Shown: positions 16,546 through 28,800, counted from the first letter of the stretch. The stretch: 47,375 nt of DNA from Candidatus Altimarinota bacterium (GCA_018608565.1 JABAZT010000027.1:1604-48978), one strand, 5' to 3'. Made by a program: numbers and translations. The notes: generated by a model not told the origin, from the sequence alone.

Positions 16546-17055
16546 TTACTTTTTCTTCTGCTTGATAGTATTCCATTCTTTGAGGATGGAGAGGCAGTCA
16601 TCCTCAGCTATAGCCGTCTCATGACTACAACTTCCGAGGAGATAAAATGTGGTTTCTGGAATTTCAAAAAACTTTTGATGATAGATTCGAAGGGGAGTAC
16701 TGGCTCTTGTTTGTGCTTTAAATTTTATAGTACTTTCCACTTTTTCAATAGGTTCAAAGTAATAAAAATCTTTTTGTGCGGTTTGTGTAAAATAATCCAA
16801 AATATTACCACCTTTCCCTTCATGTCTTCGAATAAAAAAGTTTTGAGTATGTTTTTCGGCACTCAGAACACTATCGGGGTTACGGCTTTCCAGTGTTTTC
16901 CATCCTTCAGGAAGTTCTAGGCTCCACTGAGTGCTTCCAATTTCAAATTTGATGGTATTATCGATTGGAGTATCGGTTCCTGCTTTTTTTTCATCACTTC
17001 CACCACAGGCGGTAAAAAACAACATTACAATAATTAGTACGGAGTATCTAAGCAT
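16546..17055 (-). CDS. Predicted lipoprotein
   Basis: 169 aa from the ATG at 17055. The protein begins MLRYSVLIIVMLFFTACGG, a short signal peptide with lipobox FTAC, so Cys16 would be lipidated after signal peptidase II cleavage. A longer frame to 17127 would place the signal peptide internally and is rejected. The mature part is a mixed alpha/beta domain with SLELPEGWKTLES; two further cysteines (GSCSHETAIAEDDC) may form a disulfide. No specific family recognised. It is divergent from rlmH with a 94-bp gap. Confidence 0.75.
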   Translation of the reverse strand: MLRYSVLIIVMLFFTACGGSDEKKAGTDTPIDNTIKFEIGSTQWSLELPEGWKTLESRNPDSVLSAEKHTQNFFIRRHEGKGGNILDYFTQTAQKDFYYFEPIEKVESTIKFKAQTRASTPLRIYHQKFFEIPETTFYLLGSCSHETAIAEDDCLSILKEWNTIKQKKK

Positions 17056-17149
17056 ATAAAAATAGAGGTAACGAAAAAAAATATTTTTGATTAAACTAAG
17101 TATAATCATTTTTGAAAGTAACAGCAAAGAAGCTTAATTCCTCCTCATC

Positions 17150-17605
17150 ATGAAACTCAAAATCTATTTCTTCGGGAAAAAAACAGAAATTACATTAGAA
17201 GAACAAGAGTATCTGAGAAGAATTAATTTTCGTTGTAATTGCGAGCTGATTCCTCTGGCACAGGCGGGGCTTACTGATGGAGAGAAGGCAAAGAAAATAG
17301 AAGCTGAAAAATTTCTTTCGAAGATAGAAAAAGGCGATTATCTTATCGCTTGGGATGAGAGAGGGACGCCTATGGATTCAATGAAATTTGCTACATTTTT
17401 AGACACAACACTCAAAGACAGAAAGAATTTAGTTATGGTGATTGGAGGGGCTTATGGATTAGATGAATCTATTCGTCAGAGAGCAGATAGATTGATTCGA
17501 GGGAGTGATATGATTTGGACTCGAAATCTCTTTCGGTTGATGGTCTGTGAGCAGACGTATAGAGCTTTTGAGATAGAAGGGGGAGGGAATTTTCACAAAG
17601 CTTAG
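17150..17605 (+). CDS. rlmH: 23S rRNA pseudouridine1915 N3-methyltransferase
   Basis: SPOUT-class methyltransferase that methylates pseudouridine 1915 in helix 69 of 23S rRNA, using S-adenosylmethionine. The 151-aa protein shows the RlmH sequence blocks in order: LIAWDERGTPMDSMKFA, VMVIGGAYGLDESIRQRAD (the SAM-binding knot), and MIWTRNLFRLMVCEQTYRAFEIEGG..FH at the C-terminus, which carries the substrate-contacting residues. The length is standard. A TATAAT at 17101-17106 gives a leader of roughly 37 nt, unlike the leaderless giant genes that follow. Confidence 0.92.
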   Translation: MKLKIYFFGKKTEITLEEQEYLRRINFRCNCELIPLAQAGLTDGEKAKKIEAEKFLSKIEKGDYLIAWDERGTPMDSMKFATFLDTTLKDRKNLVMVIGGAYGLDESIRQRADRLIRGSDMIWTRNLFRLMVCEQTYRAFEIEGGGNFHKA

Positions 17606-17633
17606 GAATTTAATGCGAATTTAAGAAAGGGGG

Positions 17634-17668
17634 TTGACTTTTTTGGTTAAAAATATATTAAATGATCA
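17634..17668 (+). promoter_or_regulatory. Leaderless-type promoter of giant gene 1
   Basis: TTGACT (17634-17639), 16 bases, TATTAA (17656-17661), then seven bases to the ATG at 17669. The -35 region (GGGGTTGACTTTTT) is nearly identical to that before giant gene 2. Confidence 0.65.
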
Positions 17669-20600
17669 ATGAAGTCTGGTAATAAAGAAAGTATTGAACA
17701 GATTGATCTCAATGAGTTGGGAGATTCTCTTGATATTCCACAAGAAGATCGAGATGGTTTTATGGAAAAATCTAGGAGGATACATGAATTTTTTGAGAAA
17801 AATTCAGATCAAGTAAAACTAAAAATAAGAGAGCTAGATAGAGGGTTGAGAACGTCAAAGATAGACAGGACAAACGCACAAGTTTTAGATATGTACTTGT
17901 ATCTAATGCGTGAAATGAATTTTAATGGTCTTGAAAGAGATTATAAAATAGATCCTAATCTTTTTTCTGGAGTTTTAGATATTTTTGATATTGAGAAGGA
18001 TTTTGAGTTAGAGGATCTAATGAATATGCTCTGGTGCATAACGGAGGAAACCTTTGATCTATTTTCTTCTCCAGAAAAAGCCGAGTTCACGGCATCTATC
18101 TTGACCATGGCGGTATATGAAGGTCTGCTTCATCATATGATGTGTATTACCAACACGCATAGAGAAAAGCAGGAGAGCCCAGAAAAAACTCCTCTAGAAA
18201 TTTTAGCGAAAACTGATGGAGCTGAGGTTGCGTTCGGAGACTCTACTGAGGATGAGGAAGATGGTCAGTTATTTGTTCAATCATTGTTAGAAAGTTCCTC
18301 CAGCAGTATCGAAACAGCGGCTCCGGAGAAGAGAACTATGAAAATTCCAGTTGACCCAACCGTGGCTTCACAGTCGAGAAAAAAAACAAGAGTAACCAGG
18401 GAAGAGTATGAGAAAGCGGTAGAAGAAGGAAGAGTAATTCAAAGTCCAGAAGGGGGGCTGTTTATAAAAACAAAATATTCCGCAATAGAGGGGGACTTGG
18501 AGGCAGAATTGGGGAAAGTAATTCGTGCAGGGGTATTACCTCGGGTTTTAAGTCAAGAGTTTACGGATCTCAAGCCAGGGCAAATTGGGGTAGTGGAAGC
18601 ATTTTGTGGTTTGATATATGACACCCAGGTAACACAACTGGGTCTGACAAACCAAAATGGGCCATATACTGATTTAGAGACTTGGGAGCATCAAAATCTA
18701 TTAGTTATTAGGCCTGCAAGAGGTTTTGAGGAAGGGGGGGAGTTGGAAGATAAATACATTGCAGCAATTAACTTTATGCTATGGCGATATACAGCCGGAG
18801 CGGGTATCGATTTTGATTTGAGAAACCCAGAGTATATATGTTATTGGCAGCGATGGATCAAGCGTTATGGGGCTGAATTACTTGATCCCAGCTCACTTCA
18901 ATATCAAGTCTATCATCTTTATTGGAAAGATCAGATTCCCTTTGAACATAAATTTTTCCTAGAAAGACAGTCTCAGGAAGTAAATCAAGAGCTATTATCG
19001 AGTGCTAAAAATAATTTTTTACAATGCTCTGAGTATCAGGATATCGACTACGACGGATTTGAAAATCTAGAACAACAAGAGCGCGAAGTGGTTTTACATA
19101 TCAAAGAAAATCTGATCCCGTTATACAAATTTCTCATAGATATGAATGAGGAGGTCGGAGATGCTAATGACCGAGAAGAAATCAGTAGGAAAAAGGTGGC
19201 TTCATGGAATCTTGAGAATTCACCTCTTAGTTTGATTCCAGGACAACCAAATGCAATGAGTTTTATGTCCAAAGAGGCCTTTCTTGAAATTATAGAAGAC
19301 GCGCTAGCCAATCATCGAATAGAAAAAAATGATATGGGGGAAGAAGAGTCAGAGTATGCATTGGATGTATGTTGGTATAATTTTTCTACTTTGATGGATT
19401 ACTATCTTATAGAACAATTATTGACTCAGCTGGAGTTGGTAGCACCTGATACAGAAAGAATTGGAACCGTATTATTAAAAAATATATATGCAAATACAGT
19501 TATCGGACGATATGCTCCGTTTGAAGCAGAATTTGAGTCTATTCTAGAAAAATCAGGACTTGATTCTGACGGAGAAATTCAGGTAAATATAAAATCATGG
19601 AAAGAGATTGATAGAGATTATCCAGATTATGTATATCAGATAGAAGAAGAAAATACGCCAGAGGCATTGCGAGCGATCGATCATTATTTATATCGATTTC
19701 ACTTCAAACCATTTTTGTACCGAACGTGGAAGGTGACTGATTCTTCGGTAAAGTTATGGCTCAACTGGTTAGAGGTTCGTGCGGAGTGTTTTGAAGATCC
19801 AAACAATCCTATTCGAATTTTATTTGAATTATGGTGGATGCAGCTTCAAGCCGTTGATCCGAGCTTGGTTGAGGCATATGAGACATTGATAGCTCCAAAA
19901 GTAGAACCAGGAGAAGGTGATGATGGGCATCCCAAAGTAATTCCTGAAATTTCACTACAACAAGATAAGACGGCTAAATCAGTTAGCTTTATTATTGAAT
20001 CCAATGTTACACTGACAGGCGCAAAAATTAGTATTGATAAACATAAATCGGAGGTAGTTGATTTGGCAAGAGGAAGAGTCTCATATATTCCAGAGGCTAC
20101 CTTGGCTCCGGGGAAACACACAGCAATATTAACAGTAGGAGAAGTCAAAGAGAGTGTTGTGTTTGAGATCAGTCCCCCCAAACCAGTGCTGCCAGTTGGG
20201 TTTGTTGAGCTCATCTCTGGAGACAATATTGGGACTGAGGATGTTGAAATTCAATTTCCAGAAGGAGTATACCCCAAAGGAATGCAACTATGTGCCGCAA
20301 CAGCTACAGATGAATGTCATCATTTTCCTATAGATACAAAAGGAAAATGTATTATTGCGGAAACAAAACTAAAAACATTACAGCAAAATGAAACACTTAG
20401 GTTTACCCTGAGAACCCAAGATGGATTAGTTTCTGTCTCTGAAGAATTAGAGATGAAACTTCCAGCGCCAAATATTGAACAAATGGAAGAGCGAAAAGTG
20501 ATTCAAGCATTGGCATTAACAGCAAAAGGGAGTTTGAATTTAGCAGAAAAAACTCCTAGAGGGGCAGATCTCTGGGTTAAATTAGTACAATGGGAGGATC

Positions 20601-22828
20601 GAAAAAATGGTAAGCCAGTGAAGAAAACTAAGTTTGAGAAACTCGATAGTAATGAGTTAGACATAAGTGGATTTCATGAAAAAGGGAAAAAAGTAGAGAT
20701 AGTACTTGCCTATGGTTGGGAAGGGGTCGATGAAAAAAATATGAAAACAAAATCGATAGTAGCCCCTTGGAAAAAGCAGAAAGAAGATCTAAAAAGTAAA
20801 AAATTATCAGAGCCTGAAATTGATTTTTCAGAATTTCCTGAAATTCTTTATGCGAGTGATTTTGAATCAGGATTTCGGGTGTCACTCAAAAATGCTCCAA
20901 CGGATATTGAAAATTTAGCCGTTAAATTTCAGGGATCAACCAGGCATATAGTGGAGTCGGATCAGGATGGGGATTTCATCGTTATAGATCGTCCACCGCG
21001 TACTGAGGGACAAGGGAGTTGGACGATACTCTATAGTGGGAAAAATAAAATTCCATCAGATCCAATATCTATCCCCTATTACTATCAAGAAGAACCGATA
21101 GTCGAAACTCCCGAACCAGATAGCCCAAAACCCAAAGTATCAAGAAAAGATATAGAAAAAGAACGAATCGTTACGCAGAAAAGTTGTCCCACCGGAAAAA
21201 TAAAGGAAGGGCCTCTCAAGGAGTCAATTGAAACTTTTCTGTTGGAAGGAGATGCTACAAATTCAGAGATAATATTTTATAAAAAAGGAGTATGTATCCG
21301 GATTAAAAAAGATTATTCAGAGAGAGATAATATTCCAGAAAATGTACAAGAGATACGTATAAAAGGTGGATTTGGTATGGTAGGTGGGAATCCATCGGTA
21401 GATCATTATTTTTCACCATTACAATCAGATATAGTGGAATTTGCACAAAGGCGAACATTCGAGGCGATGCAAGAATCAACCGAAGAAACACTGCTCGGGT
21501 TTCCTGCCGAGTACGACCTTGATTTTGATGGAGTCTTTAGTTTTGAGGAAGGGGAGGCGTCTTCTTATGTAAATCCTGAGACAGGGCAGTTGTATTTCTG
21601 GGACAATTACCTACGAAAAGAAGATATGGATCATATTTTACTCCCGCTGATGAGAGATATGCCGTCAAACGTAGTAGTCTCATTTCCACGAGAATCAGGA
21701 TCAGGGATAAAAGCTCTTAAATACATAAATTTTGATATTGATATCAATGGATTAGTGGTTCGAGTTCAGGGGAAATTTGAAGCCGGAAAAAATATTGAAT
21801 GGGATATACATGCAATTGATACGACGAGTACAAAAAATCCATTACTTTCAGATGAGGGACGATTTGCACTCCAACAGAGTGCTTTTACTGTGAATTATGA
21901 ACGAGATAGTAAGAAAGTTGCTCCTCTTAGTGAAGAAATACAAGCTTTATTTGAGCCAATAAAATCAGCAACGATAAAGTTCTTAAATCAAACAGGAATT
22001 CAAGCTCAAAAAGATAAAACCAAAAGATTGGCCCTTGAGGAGGCACAGCGATTTGCAAAAGGATTTGAGAAAAAAACAGAAGCAGAGAAAATAGAGGCTG
22101 TAGATATGATCTACAAAAGATTTGAGCGAGGGGCTGGTCAGTTGATCCAAAATGGAAAATTGGTTCCTATGAGCGGGGAATATGATTTTGAAGCCCTAGA
22201 GGCATTAGTCGCGGATATGACAGAGGAGGAGCTTGATAAGACCTGTGTGGTTCAGAGAAAGCTGAGTATTCGAGTGGAGCAACGGGGTGAGAAAAAAGAA
22301 TATACCAAGGTGTTAACAAATCCAGCCTATTGGGACGATTTTGAAAGACGATCTCTGAAACATATTGATATATATGCTCAGGGAAATGGTTTTGAAAATG
22401 AATTGGCCGATGATCGTGTCTGGAAGGCGTTTAATGAGACGATTAGAATAGAAATGGAAGATCCAGATACAAAGGCGCTTATAGAGATGTCTCTAGCAGA
22501 AATTAATACAAAAGAAGAGAAGATTAGAATTCCACCCAATATGGATCAAAATGATTGGATCTGTGGAGTTCTGGGGTATCCAGGTATTGACGTAGGGGAG
22601 ATAGATAATTGGACTAGATCAAAAATTAGATCGATGTTATTACAAATTATGCCCAAAACACTAAAGACCGATTTTCCAAACGTAGTATTAACCAAATTTA
22701 AAAATCCAAATTATAAGCTCAGCCTTAGTTGTCAGCCATTTGAGAGTATTCCTCTTCGTTCATTTCGAGCATTGCAGGGAGAGGCAAAAACCAGATTTGA
22801 TGGAAAAGAAGTATCTTCCAAGACATAA
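17669..22828 (+). CDS. Giant protein 1: helical N-terminus, Ig-like domains, mixed C-terminus
   Basis: 1719 aa, no signal peptide or membrane helix, no family recognised. Residues 1-745 look largely helical, with a low-complexity acidic/Ser stretch at 183-215. Residues about 757-935 and 1048-1140 have the alternating strand pattern and SPPKPVLP-type linkers of Ig-like beta domains, followed by a Pro/Glu-rich linker (1141-1160). The rest is mixed alpha/beta with a charged helical stretch (1440-1490). The helical part ends in NPIRILFELWWMQLQ just before the first Ig-like domain; giant protein 2 has EPIRIMLDWFFGDQM at the same place, so they are probably distant paralogues. It is expressed from its own promoter. 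Cytoplasmic unless exported by a non-Sec route. Confidence 0.85.
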   Translation: MKSGNKESIEQIDLNELGDSLDIPQEDRDGFMEKSRRIHEFFEKNSDQVKLKIRELDRGLRTSKIDRTNAQVLDMYLYLMREMNFNGLERDYKIDPNLFSGVLDIFDIEKDFELEDLMNMLWCITEETFDLFSSPEKAEFTASILTMAVYEGLLHHMMCITNTHREKQESPEKTPLEILAKTDGAEVAFGDSTEDEEDGQLFVQSLLESSSSSIETAAPEKRTMKIPVDPTVASQSRKKTRVTREEYEKAVEEGRVIQSPEGGLFIKTKYSAIEGDLEAELGKVIRAGVLPRVLSQEFTDLKPGQIGVVEAFCGLIYDTQVTQLGLTNQNGPYTDLETWEHQNLLVIRPARGFEEGGELEDKYIAAINFMLWRYTAGAGIDFDLRNPEYICYWQRWIKRYGAELLDPSSLQYQVYHLYWKDQIPFEHKFFLERQSQEVNQELLSSAKNNFLQCSEYQDIDYDGFENLEQQEREVVLHIKENLIPLYKFLIDMNEEVGDANDREEISRKKVASWNLENSPLSLIPGQPNAMSFMSKEAFLEIIEDALANHRIEKNDMGEEESEYALDVCWYNFSTLMDYYLIEQLLTQLELVAPDTERIGTVLLKNIYANTVIGRYAPFEAEFESILEKSGLDSDGEIQVNIKSWKEIDRDYPDYVYQIEEENTPEALRAIDHYLYRFHFKPFLYRTWKVTDSSVKLWLNWLEVRAECFEDPNNPIRILFELWWMQLQAVDPSLVEAYETLIAPKVEPGEGDDGHPKVIPEISLQQDKTAKSVSFIIESNVTLTGAKISIDKHKSEVVDLARGRVSYIPEATLAPGKHTAILTVGEVKESVVFEISPPKPVLPVGFVELISGDNIGTEDVEIQFPEGVYPKGMQLCAATATDECHHFPIDTKGKCIIAETKLKTLQQNETLRFTLRTQDGLVSVSEELEMKLPAPNIEQMEERKVIQALALTAKGSLNLAEKTPRGADLWVKLVQWEDRKNGKPVKKTKFEKLDSNELDISGFHEKGKKVEIVLAYGWEGVDEKNMKTKSIVAPWKKQKEDLKSKKLSEPEIDFSEFPEILYASDFESGFRVSLKNAPTDIENLAVKFQGSTRHIVESDQDGDFIVIDRPPRTEGQGSWTILYSGKNKIPSDPISIPYYYQEEPIVETPEPDSPKPKVSRKDIEKERIVTQKSCPTGKIKEGPLKESIETFLLEGDATNSEIIFYKKGVCIRIKKDYSERDNIPENVQEIRIKGGFGMVGGNPSVDHYFSPLQSDIVEFAQRRTFEAMQESTEETLLGFPAEYDLDFDGVFSFEEGEASSYVNPETGQLYFWDNYLRKEDMDHILLPLMRDMPSNVVVSFPRESGSGIKALKYINFDIDINGLVVRVQGKFEAGKNIEWDIHAIDTTSTKNPLLSDEGRFALQQSAFTVNYERDSKKVAPLSEEIQALFEPIKSATIKFLNQTGIQAQKDKTKRLALEEAQRFAKGFEKKTEAEKIEAVDMIYKRFERGAGQLIQNGKLVPMSGEYDFEALEALVADMTEEELDKTCVVQRKLSIRVEQRGEKKEYTKVLTNPAYWDDFERRSLKHIDIYAQGNGFENELADDRVWKAFNETIRIEMEDPDTKALIEMSLAEINTKEEKIRIPPNMDQNDWICGVLGYPGIDVGEIDNWTRSKIRSMLLQIMPKTLKTDFPNVVLTKFKNPNYKLSLSCQPFESIPLRSFRALQGEAKTRFDGKEVSSKT

Positions 22829-22848
22829 ATCAAATTAGGGGCAAGGGG

Positions 22849-22883
22849 TTGACTTTTTGGCAAAAAAATTTAAAAAGTGATTA
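22849..22883 (+). promoter_or_regulatory. Leaderless-type promoter of giant gene 2
   Basis: TTGACT (22849-22854), 16 bases, TAAAAA (22871-22876), seven bases to the ATG at 22884. Copy of the layout before giant gene 1; the -10 is weak. Confidence 0.55.
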
Positions 22884-25800
22884 ATGAAAAAGAAAAGACT
22901 AAAAAGAGAGAACCCAGACCCAGCAGAAGAACTGCCTGATGGTGGTGAGGGCGAACGTAAAGCCGTGGTGGATCTGAAGCCTTCTATTGGTAGAACTATA
23001 GGGTCGGTAGATAGGGCGACCGAGATAGAGCTTCTTGGTGAATCAGTAGCCAGAAAAATATTTAGCCCTGAAAAACTACAGGAATTGAAGAATGCACAAG
23101 AGCAGCTTCGAGTGGCGGTGCAAGAAATCGGTCTCGAATATTTGAAAACAAAAGATATAGAAGGATTAGATTTAGGACCTTTTGAAAAGATCGATAACAG
23201 TGTTGATGCGAATTTTACATATTTTGATGGAAGATATCTTACGGATATTGGAATAGATCAGATGGCTACCTGTGATATAATCATAAAATTGACGGAAGTA
23301 AAAGGAAGGAAGTCTGAAGAGTTTCAAGCCGCGGATACATTCGAGGGAGCAACGATAATGAGTCAACAAGGATATAACATTATTAGTCATCAAGCAATTC
23401 AGCACAGCAAAGGAGTCTTGTCGGATGATTTTATAAAAAAAGGTGAAGCAGCCGCATTGGAGGACTATACGGAAAGCCAAGGAAATCCATCCTGGGCTAG
23501 TTTTTGGATCTTAATGTTAGATTCAGAAGTCAGTGTAAATGGTGGGGCTAATGCTAATCGTTGTATTGGAGAAGGGCTATATTTTGTTTGGGCGATTCAG
23601 GATAAAGTAACTCGAGATTACATGCGTCTTGCTTTTGAAAATTCAAATAAAAGAGATGTTTTACTTAATAACTGGATTGAAAGCTTTCAGGATGACCTCC
23701 AGTCAGGAAGTGAGTTTATCAAGATGGTTCAGTGGTTTTTTGAGGATATGGGGACCGTACCAAAATGTGTAGAATCATATTTACTAGAGGGAGAATCAGT
23801 AGAACAAGACGGAGACCTAGAAAAAGATACCTACGAGTACCAGGCCCAGTTGCTTGATGACTGGTTTTCGGGGGAGGATACAGAGCTTCATAAAAAAAAC
23901 ATCAAAGATATTATTAAGGCCTATGAAGAGCAGGGGAATTTTGATGAGTCGATAGAACAGCTGGTGGGACAGTACATTATGCCATTTCCTGTACTGAGGA
24001 AAATGGGGCAAGAAGAAGACGATGATTTTACAAGTTTTGAATCAAAATTAATAGGGAAACAGTTGGTCTATTCTGCAGAAGAACTCAAGCGTGGTCGATT
24101 TCATGTAGAGGGGATAATTCTCCTGCGGGCATATGGGAAAATCGATAGAGAAAAAATAGTTAAAAAATATAGAGATCAACTTAAAGAAACCCCTGGGGTC
24201 TGGTTACTCAAGGAGAAACAGGCTTTTAAGTCAAATAAGATGGAGGTCATGTTGGCGGAGGATGGGATTCATTTAGCCTTTTTCCGACGAGACGAAACAC
24301 TTAGAACCTACTACAGAAATATTCTTCTACATGAGAGAAATAAAAAATTTATCTCACATTTGGCAGAGGGTATGGCCGAACGAATCCAAAATTCACAACC
24401 AGTAAGAGATATGCTGAAGTGGTTCTTCGATGGAGATATTCCAGTAGAGGTGGGACAGTATATGTCAGAGGGTATTGAAGTCTTCGATGATGGAGGATAT
24501 CCGATGGTTAGGATTATGGCAGAGATTTATGGAGTAGAAAAGGGGGCGGAAGCACTAGCAGAATTAAGAACATCAGAAGAAAAATTAAAAGGTCATCTGG
24601 ACGAGCCGATTCCAGAGATCGCTGAAATTTGTAGAAAGGAAAAAATGCTGATGGCACATCTAGTCCTAGAAAAGTTGGGGTTTTCTGAGGAAAAAGTAGA
24701 AGAGTTTTATGATATTCGGAGGACGGAGGTCTTGGGAGAGTTTGATAAATGGTTTGAAACGGTTACTGGTCATAGAGAGATCAAATGTCTCAACGCTATA
24801 GCGAAAACACCACAACTTTTACTTCAGAAAATGGTGAGAGAGCCAATGAAGCAAGAGGTTTATTTCCCAAGTCATTTTGAAGAATTTTCGAAGGCTGGAA
24901 TTCCAAAATTTAACAGTGCATTTGCTGGCTGGTTATGTATGGAAAATATAGCTCTTGATAAGAAATATTTTGAGACTTTTAAAGAAAATATGTTTCTTGG
25001 GGGGATATACACGATATATTCTTTTAATCGAGATGAGAAGATGAGGGAATATATGTTGAAGCAAGTGCTACATCCAAAACAGAAACAATTTCTTCTAGAT
25101 AGTGTCGAGGTTTCCAAAGATCAAATACAAAATTCTAAATCGATTCAGAATATGTTGCTTTGGTTCTTTGGAGATCAGATGCCACATTGTATTCGTCAGT
25201 ATTATTCAGAATATGAGAAGGAGCCAGAAAAATATCCCAATCAAGCGCTTTTTGAGGAGATTTATAAAGATAGAGCGCATTTAGTGGCGCCATGGATGAA
25301 GGCATTGGATCGCCTGAGAGAGGTGGTGCAAGAAAATTCAAAAGATCTGGATGTCATTGCAAGAGAGTGCGTGATAGATCCAGATATCAGGGGGCTGGGG
25401 CTATCTCCAGAAGTTTTACGTCAGGAGGGATTAACTGAAGAAGAAATTGAGAATTTAAGAGCTAGATTTGTGACCCAATATTTAGATCATTTTGATGAAG
25501 GAATATTTGAGCATGGAGCTAATCTTACTGGAGAAGAATTTAGAGCATTTTGTATTGTGACTTTGTGTCGATATCCGAAATATACCATGGCTCGAATTAT
25601 TAATGACCATGGTGATAAGTTTTATATTCCAAAGGCTATTGGAGAATTTTCTGAAAAAAATAAACCCAGTTCTTATGGAGTCTGGTGTATGCTTCCCGAG
25701 GTTGAAATCAACTTTCATAGAGAATTTGATTTTGTGGTAGATGGTTTTTTTAGTGCCTATGAAACAGAAGATTTAGCAATGAGAGATTTTATGAGGAAGA

Positions 25801-28800
25801 AAATTTTAGATCCTAAGCAAAAGGACTTATTAGCAGCCTGGGCTAAGCATCATAGAAAAAATATTAGAGATTTGGAATCATTTAGAGATATGCTTAATTG
25901 GTTCTTTGGAGATCAGATGCCAGTGGCAATTATACACTACTTTGAAGGGAACGAAGAGGGTGGAGATCTTGAAATGCCAGCGTATTATTCAGCAGAATTT
26001 TTTATCTTGTTGGAGAGAGAGTTGCATGGAGAGGCGAACACAAAAATATTAGAAGCAAATATAGAAAAAGCAACAAGGGTAATCGCTCTAATAAAAGAAG
26101 AACCACTCGAAGAAATAGTTAACTATTGTTTTGAAAATGATATTACACAGCCTCAGTATGGATTAATTAGGAATGGATTTTCATATCAGGAAATTCAGGA
26201 ATTTATGCAGATTTGTCACAGAAAACAGATAAAACAATTTAATGAATCTTGGCCATCTCTTGCATCTACCGATAAAAATAGATCCATAGTTGCTATTGCC
26301 GAGCATTCTAATACAACATTGATCTGCGCGGCTAAGTGTGGAACTGAATTTTTAGATATACCTACGCCGGAAGAGCTTCAGAGCTCTGGTTATAAAATTG
26401 ATAAAATGGGGTTGTGGTTTCTAATGGATCAGATCAAAATTCCATTCATTGAGACAGAAAATCTAGTGATGGTTGGAGTGTCAATGGCCTTTGGATTTCA
26501 TGATGAAGATTGTCGTCAGTTTCTACTCGAACAAGTGCTTCATCCGAAACAAACAAAACTTCTTGAGAGTACAGCTGAATACTATGCAACAAAGATTAGA
26601 ACCTGTGAGCCGATTCGTATAATGCTCGACTGGTTTTTCGGGGATCAAATGCCTGGGTGTTTTAGTCAGTATTATCCAGTTTTGAAAGGGAAAGAGGACT
26701 CAGAGATTTTAAATCCAAAATTAAAGATAAATCATGAATCTGCAGGAAAAGGAATTAGGACTGGGGAAAAATTTGATATTGCCTATGAAAACTTTAGCAC
26801 ATCAGAACCCTATACTATAACCATAATCAGAAAAGGAGCTCAAGATGAATCCTCCATACAATATGAAATTCAACGCTCAGGGAAGTCTGCATTCCGAATG
26901 CCTATAAATTTAGGCGATAATAAAATTAATTTTCCAGAAGCAGGCGGAATCTATCTATATGAATTTATTCTTACTAATGCCTATGGAAATGAACTTGATA
27001 GAGATGAGGTAAAAGTTGAACGTATATATAATCCTCAATGTAAGATAGAAAAAGAGGCATCAAAAAATATACTAGAAGGAAAAGCATTTACATACAATGT
27101 ATCGGATTTTGATCCAACAAAAACGTATACAGCAAGGTTTGTCGATATAGATGGAGAGATACATAACCTTGGTTCAATAGTAGAGGCAGATCATCATACT
27201 TGTAGTGCTGCCACACAGCCAACAGTCCCTGGGAAATATAGCGGTGAAATACAGATCTATACGGGAGAGACCCAGGTCATAGCTGATCAGATAGAGGTAG
27301 AGGTTCAATTTGCAGAGGGACCAGCAGTTGACTCAGAAAACATGATTCAGGATATCTTAGACGATCCTGAATTTGGAGCGGATGAAAAACTAGAAATTCC
27401 ATTTTCGAATATTCAAGTAGGTGCATCGGTTACCCTAAAAAATGAGAAAATGGGAACCGCTCAATTCAAACCAGATTCAACTGGGACAATAAAATTCCCC
27501 ATCCTCAGTCTTAAAGCCGATGGTCAGCCAGATGATGCTGAGTTTATGGCGATAGAATCTCAGTTTACCAAAGATGGACTCAAGAGTGAATGGACTACCA
27601 TCCAATTGGATATCAAAAATAGACAGGCGATAGAGCGAGGATTACTTGAGCCCGGATTTGATGAGATAGATGCCCTCGTTACAGCATTTCAAGGAGGTGA
27701 AGATGCATATGCTATCTTTATAAAAAATGCACCTCAAAACGGTTCATTGGTGATTGAGAGAGAGGGAGTAGGTGGGATGAAATTAGAAAATTCAGAACAT
27801 GGAGTGTTTAGCCTAGATCTCACAAAACTTCGTCCTGATGACGGAGAGGAATATAAGCTTGTTTTTGTTTTTGAAAATACAAAAGGTCAACGAGGAATAG
27901 AGCGGAGAATCACAATTCCTGCAGTAGAAGAACAAGGACCTTCTCTAGAGGAGCAGTGGGCGGCTGGATTAGAAGCGTTCTTTGGGGATGAATCGACAGA
28001 GGGAGAAACACTTATGCAATCAGCAGATTACAATAGAGAATTAGGACTACTGGAACTTAAATTTCCAGATACTGTCGCAGAAAAAATTCCTGCCAAAAGC
28101 ATCTCTATCGAAGACTTCAATCAAGAACAACTCAGCAAAACCAGTGGAAATATAAAACCAGATGAAATACCAGAGAAGTATTATGAGAAAATACGAGAGA
28201 TTGGAAATAGGGTGTTATTTCGAGAGATACAAGGAAGAACAGCAGTAGAAATACGAGACTTCTACAGTCCAGTAAGTGATCTTGGGGGGGCGATTGATTT
28301 TGAGAGAGGGGTGTCGGTAGAAAACTATGCCGAAGAGTTAGAAGATGATAGTCGATGGCGTTGGAGGCAAGAAAAATATCCACGATGGGATCGGGTATTA
28401 CACAAATACGTGCACGTTATGAACTCCATAATAAGTGGGCATACAAATGGAAAAGTAACGATGGAAATTACTCCTGATAGAGAGGTGAATCGTCTTGGGG
28501 AAGTATTGTTGATTGTGTCTGGGACGCCCGTTGAGTTTGAGATGACACTTACATTTAATGATCACGGATTTGATGTTACATACTCTCTAGGGAGTGAAGA
28601 TATGCCATCGAAAAATCAACAGCAAATATTTAAAGCGTACCAAGTGGCTCTACTGCATATGCTCAATGCAGTTACAAAAGAGGCCATAACAGAAGAAAAT
28701 TCTCTCCCTCCAATGAAGGAGCGAGAAGCACTCACTGGGCCGAAACTCAGGCAACATAAAAAACGAATTGCAACACATCTTAATGTGAGGCATCCCGATG

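Noticed and set aside
17056-17127. Extended start of the predicted lipoprotein
   Set aside because: It would bury the signal peptide and lipobox inside the protein; the ATG at 17055 gives a normal lipoprotein signal.
23061-26678. Giant-gene repeats as a DNA-level recent expansion or assembly artefact
   Set aside because: The copies are strongly diverged in nucleotide sequence, with conservation only at protein level.
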